6,534 bases of DNA from an uncultured Clostridia bacterium (GCA_947629295.1 CANRDH010000088.1:1-6534); one strand, 5' to 3'. Positions 1 to 5,386 are shown, counted from the first letter of the stretch. Notes: generated by a model from the sequence alone, not told the origin. Numbers and translations are program-made.

Positions 1-113
1 GACAATATGTTGATCGCAATATTACGACAATATCCGCCGTATTTTTCATCAAGCTCGGAAATTGCCGATTCGCTTCGCTCAAAGAATAATTTTATAATCT
101 CCGGATCTTCCAT
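1..113 (-). CDS. RNA polymerase ECF-type sigma factor, N-terminal fragment (cut by window edge)
   Basis: The 37 visible codons start MEDPEIIKLFFERSESAISE and continue LDEKYGGYCRNIAINIL before the window edge. The pattern (acidic start, I-x-L-F/W-x-R-S-E-x-A-I, then a Lys/Tyr-Gly-x-Y-C-x-x-I-A-x-N-I-L block) is the region 2.1 start of a large group of Clostridia sigma-70 family (ECF-like) factors. Such proteins bind core RNA polymerase and direct it to a small set of promoters. The ATG at 113-111 is supported by a strong Shine-Dalgarno GGAGGGGG at 126-119, six bases upstream. Regions 2.2 to 4 lie outside the window, so the subgroup, any anti-sigma partner and the targets cannot be judged. The family call rests on recognition of a short N-terminus. 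Confidence 0.72.
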   Translation of the reverse strand, partial: MEDPEIIKLFFERSESAISELDEKYGGYCRNIAINIL

Positions 114-159
114 ATTTTCCCCCTCCGTTATATTTCTGTTTGAAGGCCTTCATATATAA

Positions 160-185
160 AGACGACATTCGCAAAAAAATATTCC
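160..185 (-). promoter_or_regulatory. Candidate ECF-type promoter of the sigma factor gene
   Basis: On the minus strand GGAATA (185-180) is followed after 15 bases by CGTCT (164-160), with a run of seven T in the spacer. An A/T-rich -35 spacer and a CGTC-type -10 are typical of ECF sigma factor promoters in Bacillota. The position, about 47 bp upstream of the sigma factor start codon, would fit autoregulation. The leader also contains the 12-bp palindrome TGAAGGCCTTCA at 141-152. This is inference from pattern only. No good sigma-A promoter was seen in the same stretch. Confidence 0.4.
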
Positions 186-277
186 CCCGGTTAAAAGCCG
201 CTCTTTAGTAAGTTATATAACAATAATTACCCTGCCGAATGTGCGGCGGAGCATTTCCCTGTGGATATGATATTCTT

Positions 278-319
278 AAAAAATCACGCACAGAGCTTAA
301 ATTTCTGTGCGTGATTTTT
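278..319 (-). terminator. Intrinsic terminator after the Ryr-domain gene
   Basis: A perfect 15-bp inverted repeat (AAAAATCACGCACAG at 279-293 and its complement at 305-319) encloses an 11-base loop. Read on the minus strand, the stem is followed by a run of six T (283-278). The TAA stop of the Ryr-domain gene (320-318) overlaps the base of the stem. The other side also ends in a T run, so it could work in both directions, but I see no plus-strand gene running into it. It separates the Ryr gene from the sigma factor gene. Confidence 0.88.
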
Positions 320-602
320 ATGATTTTTTATCAATACTATATCCCAGTTTAATAATCAGCTTTAATGTTTCAAGCGCTGTGTTTCTGTCAAAATCCTTTT
401 CACTTTCCGGAAGTTCGCTATATGGCACAAGACACGGCGTTTTCTTTTTTTCTGCGTTCTTAACATCACCGTATGTCCAGCCCTCGGCAATTCTTCCCTC
501 CGCCCAGACTTCATGTACATTTTTCGCTATCCTTTCGGTCAGCTTCAATAATTCTTCAGGAAGTATCACATCACTTGTATCAATCGGTTTCGGCTCATAC
601 AT
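318..602 (-). CDS. Small Ryr-domain protein (RyR domain, Pfam PF02026 type)
   Basis: This 94-residue protein is essentially one Ryr domain, the repeat first named in ryanodine receptors and also found as single-domain proteins in bacteria. Visible signatures in order are PKPIDTSDVILP (4-15), HEVWAEGRIAEGWTYG (30-45), KKKTPCLVPYSELPESEKDFDR (52-73, conserved P-x-L-V-P-Y and E-K-x-x-D-R), and ALETLKLIIKLGY (76-88). No signal peptide or membrane segment is seen, so it is probably cytosolic. The bacterial single-domain proteins have no well-established function; ligand binding is a guess. The ATG at 602-600 has a plain GGGGG (615-611) eight bases upstream, a modest ribosome site. The gene lies 87 bp downstream of the VanY-like gene with no terminator between them, so the two are probably co-transcribed and end at the hairpin at 278-319. 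Confidence 0.85.
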   Translation of the reverse strand: MYEPKPIDTSDVILPEELLKLTERIAKNVHEVWAEGRIAEGWTYGDVKNAEKKKTPCLVPYSELPESEKDFDRNTALETLKLIIKLGYSIDKKS

Positions 603-689
603 ACCTTATACCCCCAAACTATATTATCTATTTTATAATATCGCATACAGTAGTTCTTTTTCTATAATAAATACAAAGCTTTTTTATAA

Positions 690-1520
690 TTATGCCCTTG
701 AATCAAGATATATCAAATATTCATCAAGCGTCAGATTCAACGAACGCATACGTGTCGCATTTTCCTTTCCCACATACCGAAATTGCGTCGAATCAAATTT
801 AAACCCGGTTTCGCTCTCCTTGTCCTGCGGATATCTCAATATAAACCCGTACTTAATAGAATTATTATAAAGCCAGCGATATTCATCACTTTGGGCAAAA
901 TCAGTATCATTCGATGAGCCGAATTTTACGGCAAGCCCGCTTTGATACTCGGAACGGTTTTCCATAGGTATGATTTTTTCCGCTTCATCCATAGCCCTTG
1001 CCTCTACATATCCCTCATCTGCCATAAGCTTGCTTACCTCATCAATATACAGCTCATGCTGTACCTCAGGGGATACATAGCCCCCCACAATTTTAAGAGA
1101 TATACCGTCCTTACTTGCAGCCTCTGTCATTTCCTTAAGCGCCGGAATAATACTTTTGTCAAATTCATATTCCCCATAAGAAACCAAATTCATTTTATAA
1201 TCGGACGGAAGGGGATTTTCGGGAGATACTAACAGCAAAAGCTTACTCTCATCTTCTTCTGTTTTTTCATTCTGTCCGCTTTGCACAGAGCTTTCTTTGT
1301 CAACATTCCCGAACATAGAGTTATACTCATTTATACCGACAATAAGTACCACCACAATTATAGCTATTATAACTATGGGCAATATCACCATAGCACTTTT
1401 CAAGCCGCTCAGATCCTTATCATTCATTGAAAAATCATAGGTTTGCTTTTTAGTTTTCTGCGGTTTCTTACTCTTTTTGCCAAGCGTAGATTTAACCGTA
1501 ATAATTTCGTCCCTTTTCAT
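690..1520 (-). CDS. Membrane-anchored VanY/D-Ala-D-Ala carboxypeptidase-family protein with degenerate active site
   Basis: This 276-residue protein has a Lys-rich cytoplasmic N-terminus (residues 1-40), one transmembrane segment (about 43-63), an acidic Ser/Glu linker (about 72-93) and an extracytoplasmic domain from about 98. That domain matches the VanY (Pfam PF02557) layout: GGYVSPEVQHELY (146-158, normally SGYRS..Q..LY), SEYQSGLAVKF (190-200, normally SEHQTGLAVD), WLYNNSIKYGFILRYP (216-231), FDSTQFRYVG (242-251, normally EPWHFRYVG), and LTLDEYLIYL (263-272). Family members cut the terminal D-Ala from peptidoglycan stem peptides with zinc. Here the zinc ligands are Tyr192, Lys199 and Gln246 in place of His, Asp and His, and the catalytic Glu is Asp243, so catalysis is not expected. 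A wall-binding or regulatory role is inference. The ATG at 1520-1518 has AAGGCGGTG at 1534-1526, five bases upstream, and a good promoter lies at 1570-1597. The frame is intact, so this is not decaying DNA. Confidence 0.85.
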   Translation of the reverse strand: MKRDEIITVKSTLGKKSKKPQKTKKQTYDFSMNDKDLSGLKSAMVILPIVIIAIIVVVLIVGINEYNSMFGNVDKESSVQSGQNEKTEEDESKLLLLVSPENPLPSDYKMNLVSYGEYEFDKSIIPALKEMTEAASKDGISLKIVGGYVSPEVQHELYIDEVSKLMADEGYVEARAMDEAEKIIPMENRSEYQSGLAVKFGSSNDTDFAQSDEYRWLYNNSIKYGFILRYPQDKESETGFKFDSTQFRYVGKENATRMRSLNLTLDEYLIYLDSRA

Positions 1521-1569
1521 TTTTTCACCGCCTTATGCACAATTACTTTCGTAAGTACGACGATCGATC

Positions 1570-1597
1570 ATTATATCTATAATATTACCATATTCAA
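1570..1597 (-). promoter_or_regulatory. Sigma-A-type promoter for the VanY-like gene and probably the Ryr gene
   Basis: On the minus strand TTGAAT (1597-1592) is followed after 16 bases by a perfect -10 box TATAAT (1575-1570). Transcription would begin near 1563, leaving a leader of about 43 bases. The leader holds a small hairpin, TACTT-ACGA-AAGTA, just before the ribosome site. The promoter lies downstream of the nadA terminator, so this is a separate unit. An overlapping alternative (TTGAAA, 18 bases, TAATAT) is weaker. Confidence 0.68.
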
Positions 1598-1667
1598 GTA
1601 TGATCTTTCAAGATATGACAAATAACATATACAAATTATTACACAGATTTAATATCTAATCCTTATT

Positions 1668-1702
1668 AAAAGATAAAGGCACAATAGCCTCCTATCATGC
1701 CT
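1668..1702 (-). terminator. Intrinsic terminator after nadA
   Basis: On the minus strand AGGCATGATAG (1702-1692) pairs with CTATTGTGCCT (1687-1677) around a GAGG tetraloop. This gives 11 contiguous pairs in RNA if two G-U wobbles are counted. The T-rich tail TTATCTTTT (1676-1668) follows at once. It lies 18 bases past the nadA stop codon and upstream of the promoter at 1570-1597, as expected for the end of a nadA unit. Confidence 0.72.
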
Positions 1703-1720
1703 CCAACAATAGACTGCCCG

Positions 1721-2638
1721 TCAGCCGCCCATTTCTATCATCTTATCTATGCATTTTTTCGCCTTGGTAATAGTTTCATCATCAAGCAGTATTTCCTCTC
1801 CCCCGCCGTTCATTACGCAATCAAGAACATCCATAAGTGTTGTGGATTTCATATTCTTGCATATAAGCCCCTGTGAAAGAGGATAAAATTTCTTATCGGG
1901 ACAATCATACTGCAAATGCTCCGCAATACTGCTTTCCGTACCTATTATAAATTCCTTTTTATCGGATTTTTTGGCATAATCCATTATTCCCGATGTTGAA
2001 CCTACATAATCCGCCATCGCCACAACAGCCGGAATACATTCCGGATGTACAAGCATTTCCGCATTCGGATGAAGTCCCTTTGCAAGCTCCGCGTCGCGCC
2101 TTGTAACCGCGGCATGAATGGGACAGCCGCCCTGCAAAAGCTTTATGTTTTTTTCCGGGACCTTCGCCGCAACATATGCACCGAGATTGCAATCGGGTAT
2201 AAACAGTATATTCTTATTTTCTATCGCCTTCACTATCTTTACCGCGCTTGATGAAGTAACACAAACATCGCAAACGGTCTTTAGCTCGGCAGTAGTATTT
2301 ATGTATGCAACAACGGTATAGTCAGGGAACTGTGCCTTCACACCCTCAATAAGCTCTTTATCCATCTGCTCTGCCATAGGACAGCCCGCAACAGGGCTCG
2401 AAAGCACCACCCTTTTTTTAGGCGAAAGCATTTTTACGGTTTCCGCCATAAAGCGCACACCGCACATCAGCACATTTTTATTCGGAACTGTTGCCGCAAG
2501 CTTGCTCAGTGCATAGGAATCTCCCGTGAAATCAGCAATTTCAACTATTTCATGAGCCTGATAGCTGTGTGCGAGTATACATATATCATTCTTCTTTTTC
2601 AGTCTGAGTATCTCATCCTGGACTTCTCTGACAGTCAT
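1721..2638 (-). CDS. nadA: Quinolinate synthase NadA
   Basis: NadA condenses iminoaspartate with dihydroxyacetone phosphate to quinolinate, the second step of de novo NAD synthesis, using an oxygen-sensitive 4Fe-4S cluster in the cytosol. With the start chosen here it is 305 residues, the usual length. Family signatures are ILAHSYQ (21-27), DFTGDS (36-41), CGVRFMAET (59-67), AYINTTAELK (111-120), VTSSSAVKI (127-135), HPEC (198-201) and GSTSGI (213-218). The three cluster cysteines should be Cys86 (AGCPMA), Cys172 (GGCPIH) and Cys260 (LICKNMK), with spacing close to that of characterised NadA proteins. The ATG at 2638-2636 is preferred over an upstream TTG at 2671 because GGAGAAGG sits five bases before it. 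No nadB or nadC lies beside it in the window. A hairpin terminator follows. The upstream 190 bp carry repeats that may be regulatory. Confidence 0.96.
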   Translation of the reverse strand: MTVREVQDEILRLKKKNDICILAHSYQAHEIVEIADFTGDSYALSKLAATVPNKNVLMCGVRFMAETVKMLSPKKRVVLSSPVAGCPMAEQMDKELIEGVKAQFPDYTVVAYINTTAELKTVCDVCVTSSSAVKIVKAIENKNILFIPDCNLGAYVAAKVPEKNIKLLQGGCPIHAAVTRRDAELAKGLHPNAEMLVHPECIPAVVAMADYVGSTSGIMDYAKKSDKKEFIIGTESSIAEHLQYDCPDKKFYPLSQGLICKNMKSTTLMDVLDCVMNGGGEEILLDDETITKAKKCIDKMIEMGG

Positions 2639-2643
2639 AATAA

Positions 2644-2651
2644 CCTTCTCC
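2644..2651 (-). promoter_or_regulatory. Ribosome binding site that fixes the nadA start
   Basis: GGAGAAGG at 2651-2644 is separated by TTATT from the ATG at 2638-2636. The longer reading from TTG at 2671 adds 11 residues (first seven after the start FKKRNTE) outside the NadA family start and has no comparable site, so it is rejected. Confidence 0.8.
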
Positions 2652-2688
2652 GTATTTCTTTTTTTAAACAATCTTTATAGTCAATATT

Positions 2689-2717
2689 TATATATAGGGT
2701 ATATGTTGATACCTGAA
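2689..2717 (-). promoter_or_regulatory. Weak candidate nadA promoter with inverted repeat GGTAT-N6-ATACC
   Basis: On the minus strand TTCAGG (2717-2712) precedes TATATA (2694-2689) by 17 bases. The -35 is poor. An inverted repeat GGTAT-N6-ATACC (2713-2698) overlaps the end of the -35 and fills most of the spacer, where a repressor could block polymerase. This is the best minus-strand candidate I could find before nadA, but the evidence is thin and the AT-rich sequence makes chance likely. Confidence 0.25.
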
Positions 2718-2757
2718 TGTAATTCTTTCGCAGACCCGGTTTGTAAAAATAACAAAA

Positions 2758-2800
2758 TGACAAGTTTAAAATGAAATTTGACAAGTTTCCTTGACATTTG
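2758..2800. repeat. TGACAAGTTT direct repeats between the flavin reductase-rubredoxin gene and nadA
   Basis: TGACAAGTTT occurs exactly at 2758-2767 and 2779-2788, 21 bp apart, or about two helical turns. A partial third copy, TTGACATTTG, is at 2791-2800. The second and third copies also form an imperfect palindrome (TGACAAG, four bases, CTTGACA at 2779-2796; six of seven pairs match). Such phased boxes upstream of an NAD biosynthesis gene suggest an operator. The NAD regulator NiaR (YrxA) of Bacillota is one candidate to test. I do not claim a match to its consensus. Confidence 0.45.
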
Positions 2801-2819
2801 TAATTCTTTATGCTAAACT
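2791..2819 (+). promoter_or_regulatory. Strong-looking plus-strand promoter facing into the 3' end of the flavin reductase-rubredoxin gene
   Basis: TTGACA (2791-2796) is a perfect -35. After exactly 17 bases comes TAAACT (2814-2819), with the extended -10 dinucleotide TG at 2811-2812. Transcription would begin near 2826 and run antisense to the gene at 2834-3478. No plus-strand gene follows. The -35 box is also the third repeat of the TGACAAGTTT series, so the match may reflect operator sequence instead of a working promoter. Confidence 0.4.
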
Positions 2820-2833
2820 AAATGAGGAAAGAG

Positions 2834-3478
2834 TCATTCCTTTATAAACACCGATTTAGGTGCGCCGCATATGGGGCAAACCCAATCGTCAGGCAGCTCG
2901 TCAAAGGGAACGAGGTCATCGCTGTATTCATATTTACAAATATTGCATACATATCTGTCAGCCTTTTCAACCTCTTCCTCAATGTAGGTTGGTGCGTACT
3001 TCGGGGATTTGCCCTTTATGACATTGCGGTAATAATCATATGTCATAGGCTTGCCGTTGATTTTTTCACTCCCCGCTTTGGGTTCGGCAATAAAAATAGT
3101 ATGCGTCACCGTTTCGACAACATTGACTACCTTGCAGAGAAACCAACAGCATATCTCCTCCTGAATAACAGGAGCGCCCTCTCTGAGAACCTTATATTTA
3201 ACATTGGCAAGCTTATCGCTGTCCCTTCCTGAAGTATATCCGAGCGCTCCGATAGCCGTACCCGAGGTATTTTCGGAAAGAACGCTGACTGTAAACTCAC
3301 CGTATTTCTTTATACATTCGTTGGTATAGTTATTATGATTTATGCTTACCGCTATCGTCATAGGCAAGGACGAAATCTGCATTACAGTATTGACTATGCA
3401 GGCATTGGGCGACTTGTCTCCCCGGGCTCCTACGGCAAACATACCGTAAGAAAGCGAAGAAAGTATCTTATCATACAT
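2834..3478 (-). CDS. Flavin reductase-rubredoxin fusion (high-molecular-weight rubredoxin type)
   Basis: The 214-residue protein has two parts. Residues 1 to about 155 form an FMN-binding flavin reductase domain: MYDKILSSLSYGMFAVGA, then NACIVNTVMQISSLPMTIAVSIN with the family's usual N-x-V-x-Q pattern, then FTVSVLSENT. Residues 175-214 form a rubredoxin domain, with Cys178-x-x-Cys181 and Cys201-x-x-Cys204 as iron ligands in YVCNIC and DDWVCPICGAPKSVF. This matches Hrb of acetogens, an NAD(P)H-dependent reductase whose rubredoxin passes electrons to flavodiiron proteins that reduce oxygen or NO. That role is by family; no flavodiiron gene is in the window. The stretch between the two cysteine pairs is about ten residues shorter than in classical clostridial rubredoxins. 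The ATG at 3478-3476 has GGGAAGGGG eight bases upstream and its own promoter. I found no terminator before nadA. Confidence 0.9.
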   Translation of the reverse strand: MYDKILSSLSYGMFAVGARGDKSPNACIVNTVMQISSLPMTIAVSINHNNYTNECIKKYGEFTVSVLSENTSGTAIGALGYTSGRDSDKLANVKYKVLREGAPVIQEEICCWFLCKVVNVVETVTHTIFIAEPKAGSEKINGKPMTYDYYRNVIKGKSPKYAPTYIEEEVEKADRYVCNICKYEYSDDLVPFDELPDDWVCPICGAPKSVFIKE

Positions 3479-3529
3479 TTTAATGACCCCTTCCCAAAAG
3501 AATTACTTTTTTATATAAATCTTAGATAT

Positions 3530-3558
3530 ATAATACCATAATCCGAGAAAATTTACAA
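3530..3558 (-). promoter_or_regulatory. Sigma-A-type promoter for the flavin reductase-rubredoxin gene
   Basis: On the minus strand TTGTAA (3558-3553) and TATTAT (3535-3530) are 17 bases apart, with an extended -10 TGG just before the -10 box. Transcription would begin near 3523, giving a leader of about 45 bases. It shows that this gene is not merely read through from spoVAC. Confidence 0.6.
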
Positions 3559-3627
3559 GAAAAATTTGTATTATAAAGAATATTTATCCCTATACCCACA
3601 TAGCACTCAGAATACCGGAAAGCGTAT

Positions 3628-4077
3628 CTAAACCGATTTGATAATTAAAAGCACCAATCCGTATAAAACGGACGCAACCGTTCCGTAAACTATAACGGGG
3701 CCTGCTATTATAAACATCTTTGCTCCGAGTCCGGGAATATAGCCTTCGCTTTTAAACTCCATAGCGGGAGAAGCTACGGCATTTGAGAATCCTGTTATAG
3801 GAACAAGAGTTCCGGCACCGCCGAGCTTTGCGATATTGTCGTACCAGCCGAACGCCGTAAACAAGGCACCTAAAAATACAAGGGTAACACTTGTAAGACA
3901 GCGGGCGTCCTTAATCCCGTATCCCAGCAGAGTGAAGCTGTCAGTCATAGCCTGTCCTATTATGCATATAAGACCGCCGATAAAGAATGCTCCCATACAA
4001 TCACGGATTATACGGCTGTTTGGAGACGCTTTTTTTACCATTGAGGAATATTCTTCTATTGTTACATTCATATTCAT
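3628..4077 (-). CDS. spoVAC: Stage V sporulation protein AC (SpoVAC)
   Basis: SpoVAC is an inner-membrane component of the SpoVA channel that moves calcium-dipicolinate into the developing spore and out at germination. The 149-residue protein has a short cytosolic start, then hydrophobic segments at about 28-44, 61-78, 88-105 and 120-146. Recognisable blocks are FFIGGLICIIGQ (31-42), GWYDNIAKLGGAGTLVPITG (77-96), SPAMEFKSEG (103-112) and GAKMFIIAGPVIVYGTVAS (118-136). Length and the last block distinguish it from the shorter SpoVAE. The ATG at 4077 is preferred over one at 4092 because AGAAAGGA (4089-4082) lies between them, four bases before the chosen start; ATG 4071 is a further option. 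A weak forespore-like promoter (GTATA 4131-4127, 17 bases, AAAAATA 4109-4103) is possible. Oddly, spoVAD and spoVAE do not follow: downstream is the unrelated flavin reductase-rubredoxin gene. Confidence 0.93.
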   Translation of the reverse strand: MNMNVTIEEYSSMVKKASPNSRIIRDCMGAFFIGGLICIIGQAMTDSFTLLGYGIKDARCLTSVTLVFLGALFTAFGWYDNIAKLGGAGTLVPITGFSNAVASPAMEFKSEGYIPGLGAKMFIIAGPVIVYGTVASVLYGLVLLIIKSV

Positions 4078-4081
4078 ACAA

Positions 4082-4089
4082 TCCTTTCT
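4082..4089 (-). promoter_or_regulatory. Ribosome binding site that favours the shorter spoVAC start
   Basis: AGAAAGGA at 4089-4082 lies four bases before ATG 4077 and ten before ATG 4071. The ATG at 4092 lies upstream of this site and is preceded only by A/T-rich sequence with no Shine-Dalgarno. The five extra residues (MRKDC) are therefore probably the ribosome site read as protein. Confidence 0.6.
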
Positions 4090-4200
4090 CATGGTTTTTA
4101 ATTATTTTTCCATGCAAAAAAATTTTTATACATCGAATTTTTTAGTTTAGTTAAGGTTTATTTGACTTTTAAAATTTTTAAATTCAAAGGTTGTGTTTTC

Positions 4201-5343
4201 TTGAAGGAAATTTATCTGGACAACAGCGCTACAACACGCGTATGTGCCTCAGCCGTTGAAAAGGCTGTGAAAATAATGACAGAAATATACGGAAATCCCT
4301 CATCGCTTCACTCCAAGGGACTTGAAGCCGAGCATGAAATGCAAAAAGCAAGAAAAATAATTGCCTCGGAGCTCGGTGCTGAGGACGGGGAAATATATTT
4401 TACATCCGGAGGTACGGAAGGAAACAATCTTGCAATTTTCGGTACTGCTCATGCCCTAAAAAGAAGGGGAAACAGAATCGTTACGACAGCGATAGAACAT
4501 TCTTCCGTTATGGAAACCATGCATCAGCTTGAAAAGGAAGGCTTTGAGGTTATTTATCTCAAGCCCGACAGAAGCGGAAAAATCCGGCCGGAGGACATCA
4601 AAAGCTCTGTGACCTCCGATACCGTACTTGTAAGCATAATGGCAGTAAATAATGAAATAGGCTCAATTCAGCCGATAGAATATGTACGCCGTGCGATATC
4701 GGCGAGTGCCTCTCCTGCTCTCTTCCATGTCGATGCAGTACAGGCATTTATGAAAATGCCCATAATACCGCGAAGGCTCGGAATAGACCTTATGACTGTA
4801 AGCGGACATAAGATACACGCCCCAAAGGGCATAGGCGCAATCTATGTCAGAAAGGGTGTACGAATCCTGCCTATGCAGTTCGGAGGCTTGCAGGAAGGAA
4901 AGCTGCGTCCGGGCACAGAGCCGTGTCCGTCAATATGCGCTATGGGTGCGGCTGTTGAGGAATTGCACGGAAAACAGTCACGAAAGGAATATGTAAGCGA
5001 GCTTAATAGATATTGCCGTAAGAAACTGGCGCAGACAGACGGTATAGTAATAAATTCCGACGAAGAATGTCTGCCGTATATTATAAATTTTTCGGTTGTG
5101 GGAATCCGTTCCGAAACGGTTTTGCATTTTCTTGCCGAAAAAGGTATATATGTTTCGAGCGGCTCAGCCTGTGCCAAAGGCCGGAAAAGTCATGTAATTT
5201 CAGTTCTCGGGTTGCCGGAGGATATAGCAGATTCAGCCATTAGGGTAAGCTTTTCGGAAGAAAATACCTTGGAAGATATTGATATTCTTGTTAAATCATT
5301 GGAAGAAGCTCTTTTGACACTTGCAAGAAGGAAAAGAATGTGA
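4201..5343 (+). CDS. Cysteine desulfurase, NifS/IscS family, paired with thiI
   Basis: This PLP enzyme of the class V aminotransferase fold converts cysteine to alanine and holds the sulfur as an enzyme persulfide. With the TTG start chosen here it has 380 residues, normal for the family. Motifs are IYLDNSATT (4-12), GNPSSLH (31-37), TSGGTEGNN (68-76), His100 stacking on PLP, VNNEIGSIQP (149-158), HVDAVQ (176-181), SGHKIHAPKG with PLP-lysine Lys204 (201-210), RPGTE (236-240) and SSGSACAKG with catalytic Cys324. The TTG at 4201 starts the usual LKEIYLDNSATT (read as M first), with AAAGG (4186-4190) ten bases upstream, a long spacing. A TTG at 4162 with AAGG five bases before it would add 13 atypical residues. 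thiI follows after 43 bp, as for nifZ-thiI in Bacillus subtilis, so this is probably the dedicated ThiI sulfur donor. No iscU or iscR is adjacent. Confidence 0.93.
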   Translation: MKEIYLDNSATTRVCASAVEKAVKIMTEIYGNPSSLHSKGLEAEHEMQKARKIIASELGAEDGEIYFTSGGTEGNNLAIFGTAHALKRRGNRIVTTAIEHSSVMETMHQLEKEGFEVIYLKPDRSGKIRPEDIKSSVTSDTVLVSIMAVNNEIGSIQPIEYVRRAISASASPALFHVDAVQAFMKMPIIPRRLGIDLMTVSGHKIHAPKGIGAIYVRKGVRILPMQFGGLQEGKLRPGTEPCPSICAMGAAVEELHGKQSRKEYVSELNRYCRKKLAQTDGIVINSDEECLPYIINFSVVGIRSETVLHFLAEKGIYVSSGSACAKGRKSHVISVLGLPEDIADSAIRVSFSEENTLEDIDILVKSLEEALLTLARRKRM

Positions 5344-5386
5344 TAAAATTTACTGTGTATCAGTGTAAAGGGTGATATAGGAAATA

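Noticed and set aside
114..277. Possible small gene between the sigma factor start and the terminator
   Set aside because: The only ATG frames are about 13-16 codons and lack convincing ribosome sites; the stretch is better read as the sigma factor's upstream region.
307..870. 187-codon open frame on the plus strand
   Set aside because: It lies antisense to the Ryr gene and the end of the VanY-like gene, crosses a terminator hairpin, has no domain signature and has low-complexity Ser/Phe/Tyr content typical of a shadow frame.
1668..1698. Ten-codon open frame ATG ATA GGA GGC TAT... on the minus strand with GGAGG upstream
   Set aside because: The bases are better explained as the nadA terminator stem-loop; the peptide would end inside the T-rich tail.
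2639..2671. Longer nadA reading from a TTG at 2671
   Set aside because: The added 11 residues include the ribosome binding site GGAGAAGG read as protein, and the NadA family start fits the ATG at 2638.
2822..3232. 136-codon open frame on the plus strand just after the plus-strand promoter at 2791-2819
   Set aside because: It is antisense to the rubredoxin fusion gene and shows no protein signature. The predicted transcript start near 2826 would fall after its ATG, so the promoter does not support it.
4093..4200. Sigma-A promoter for the desulfurase-thiI operon, such as TATACA at 4127-4132 or TTGACT at 4162-4167
   Set aside because: TATACA lacks a matching -35 at suitable spacing, and TTGACT has no -10 at the right distance and is too close to the start codon. 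A promoter must exist here, but I cannot place it.
4842..5177. 111-codon minus-strand frame inside the cysteine desulfurase gene
   Set aside because: It is antisense to strongly conserved desulfurase motifs and has no recognisable domain.
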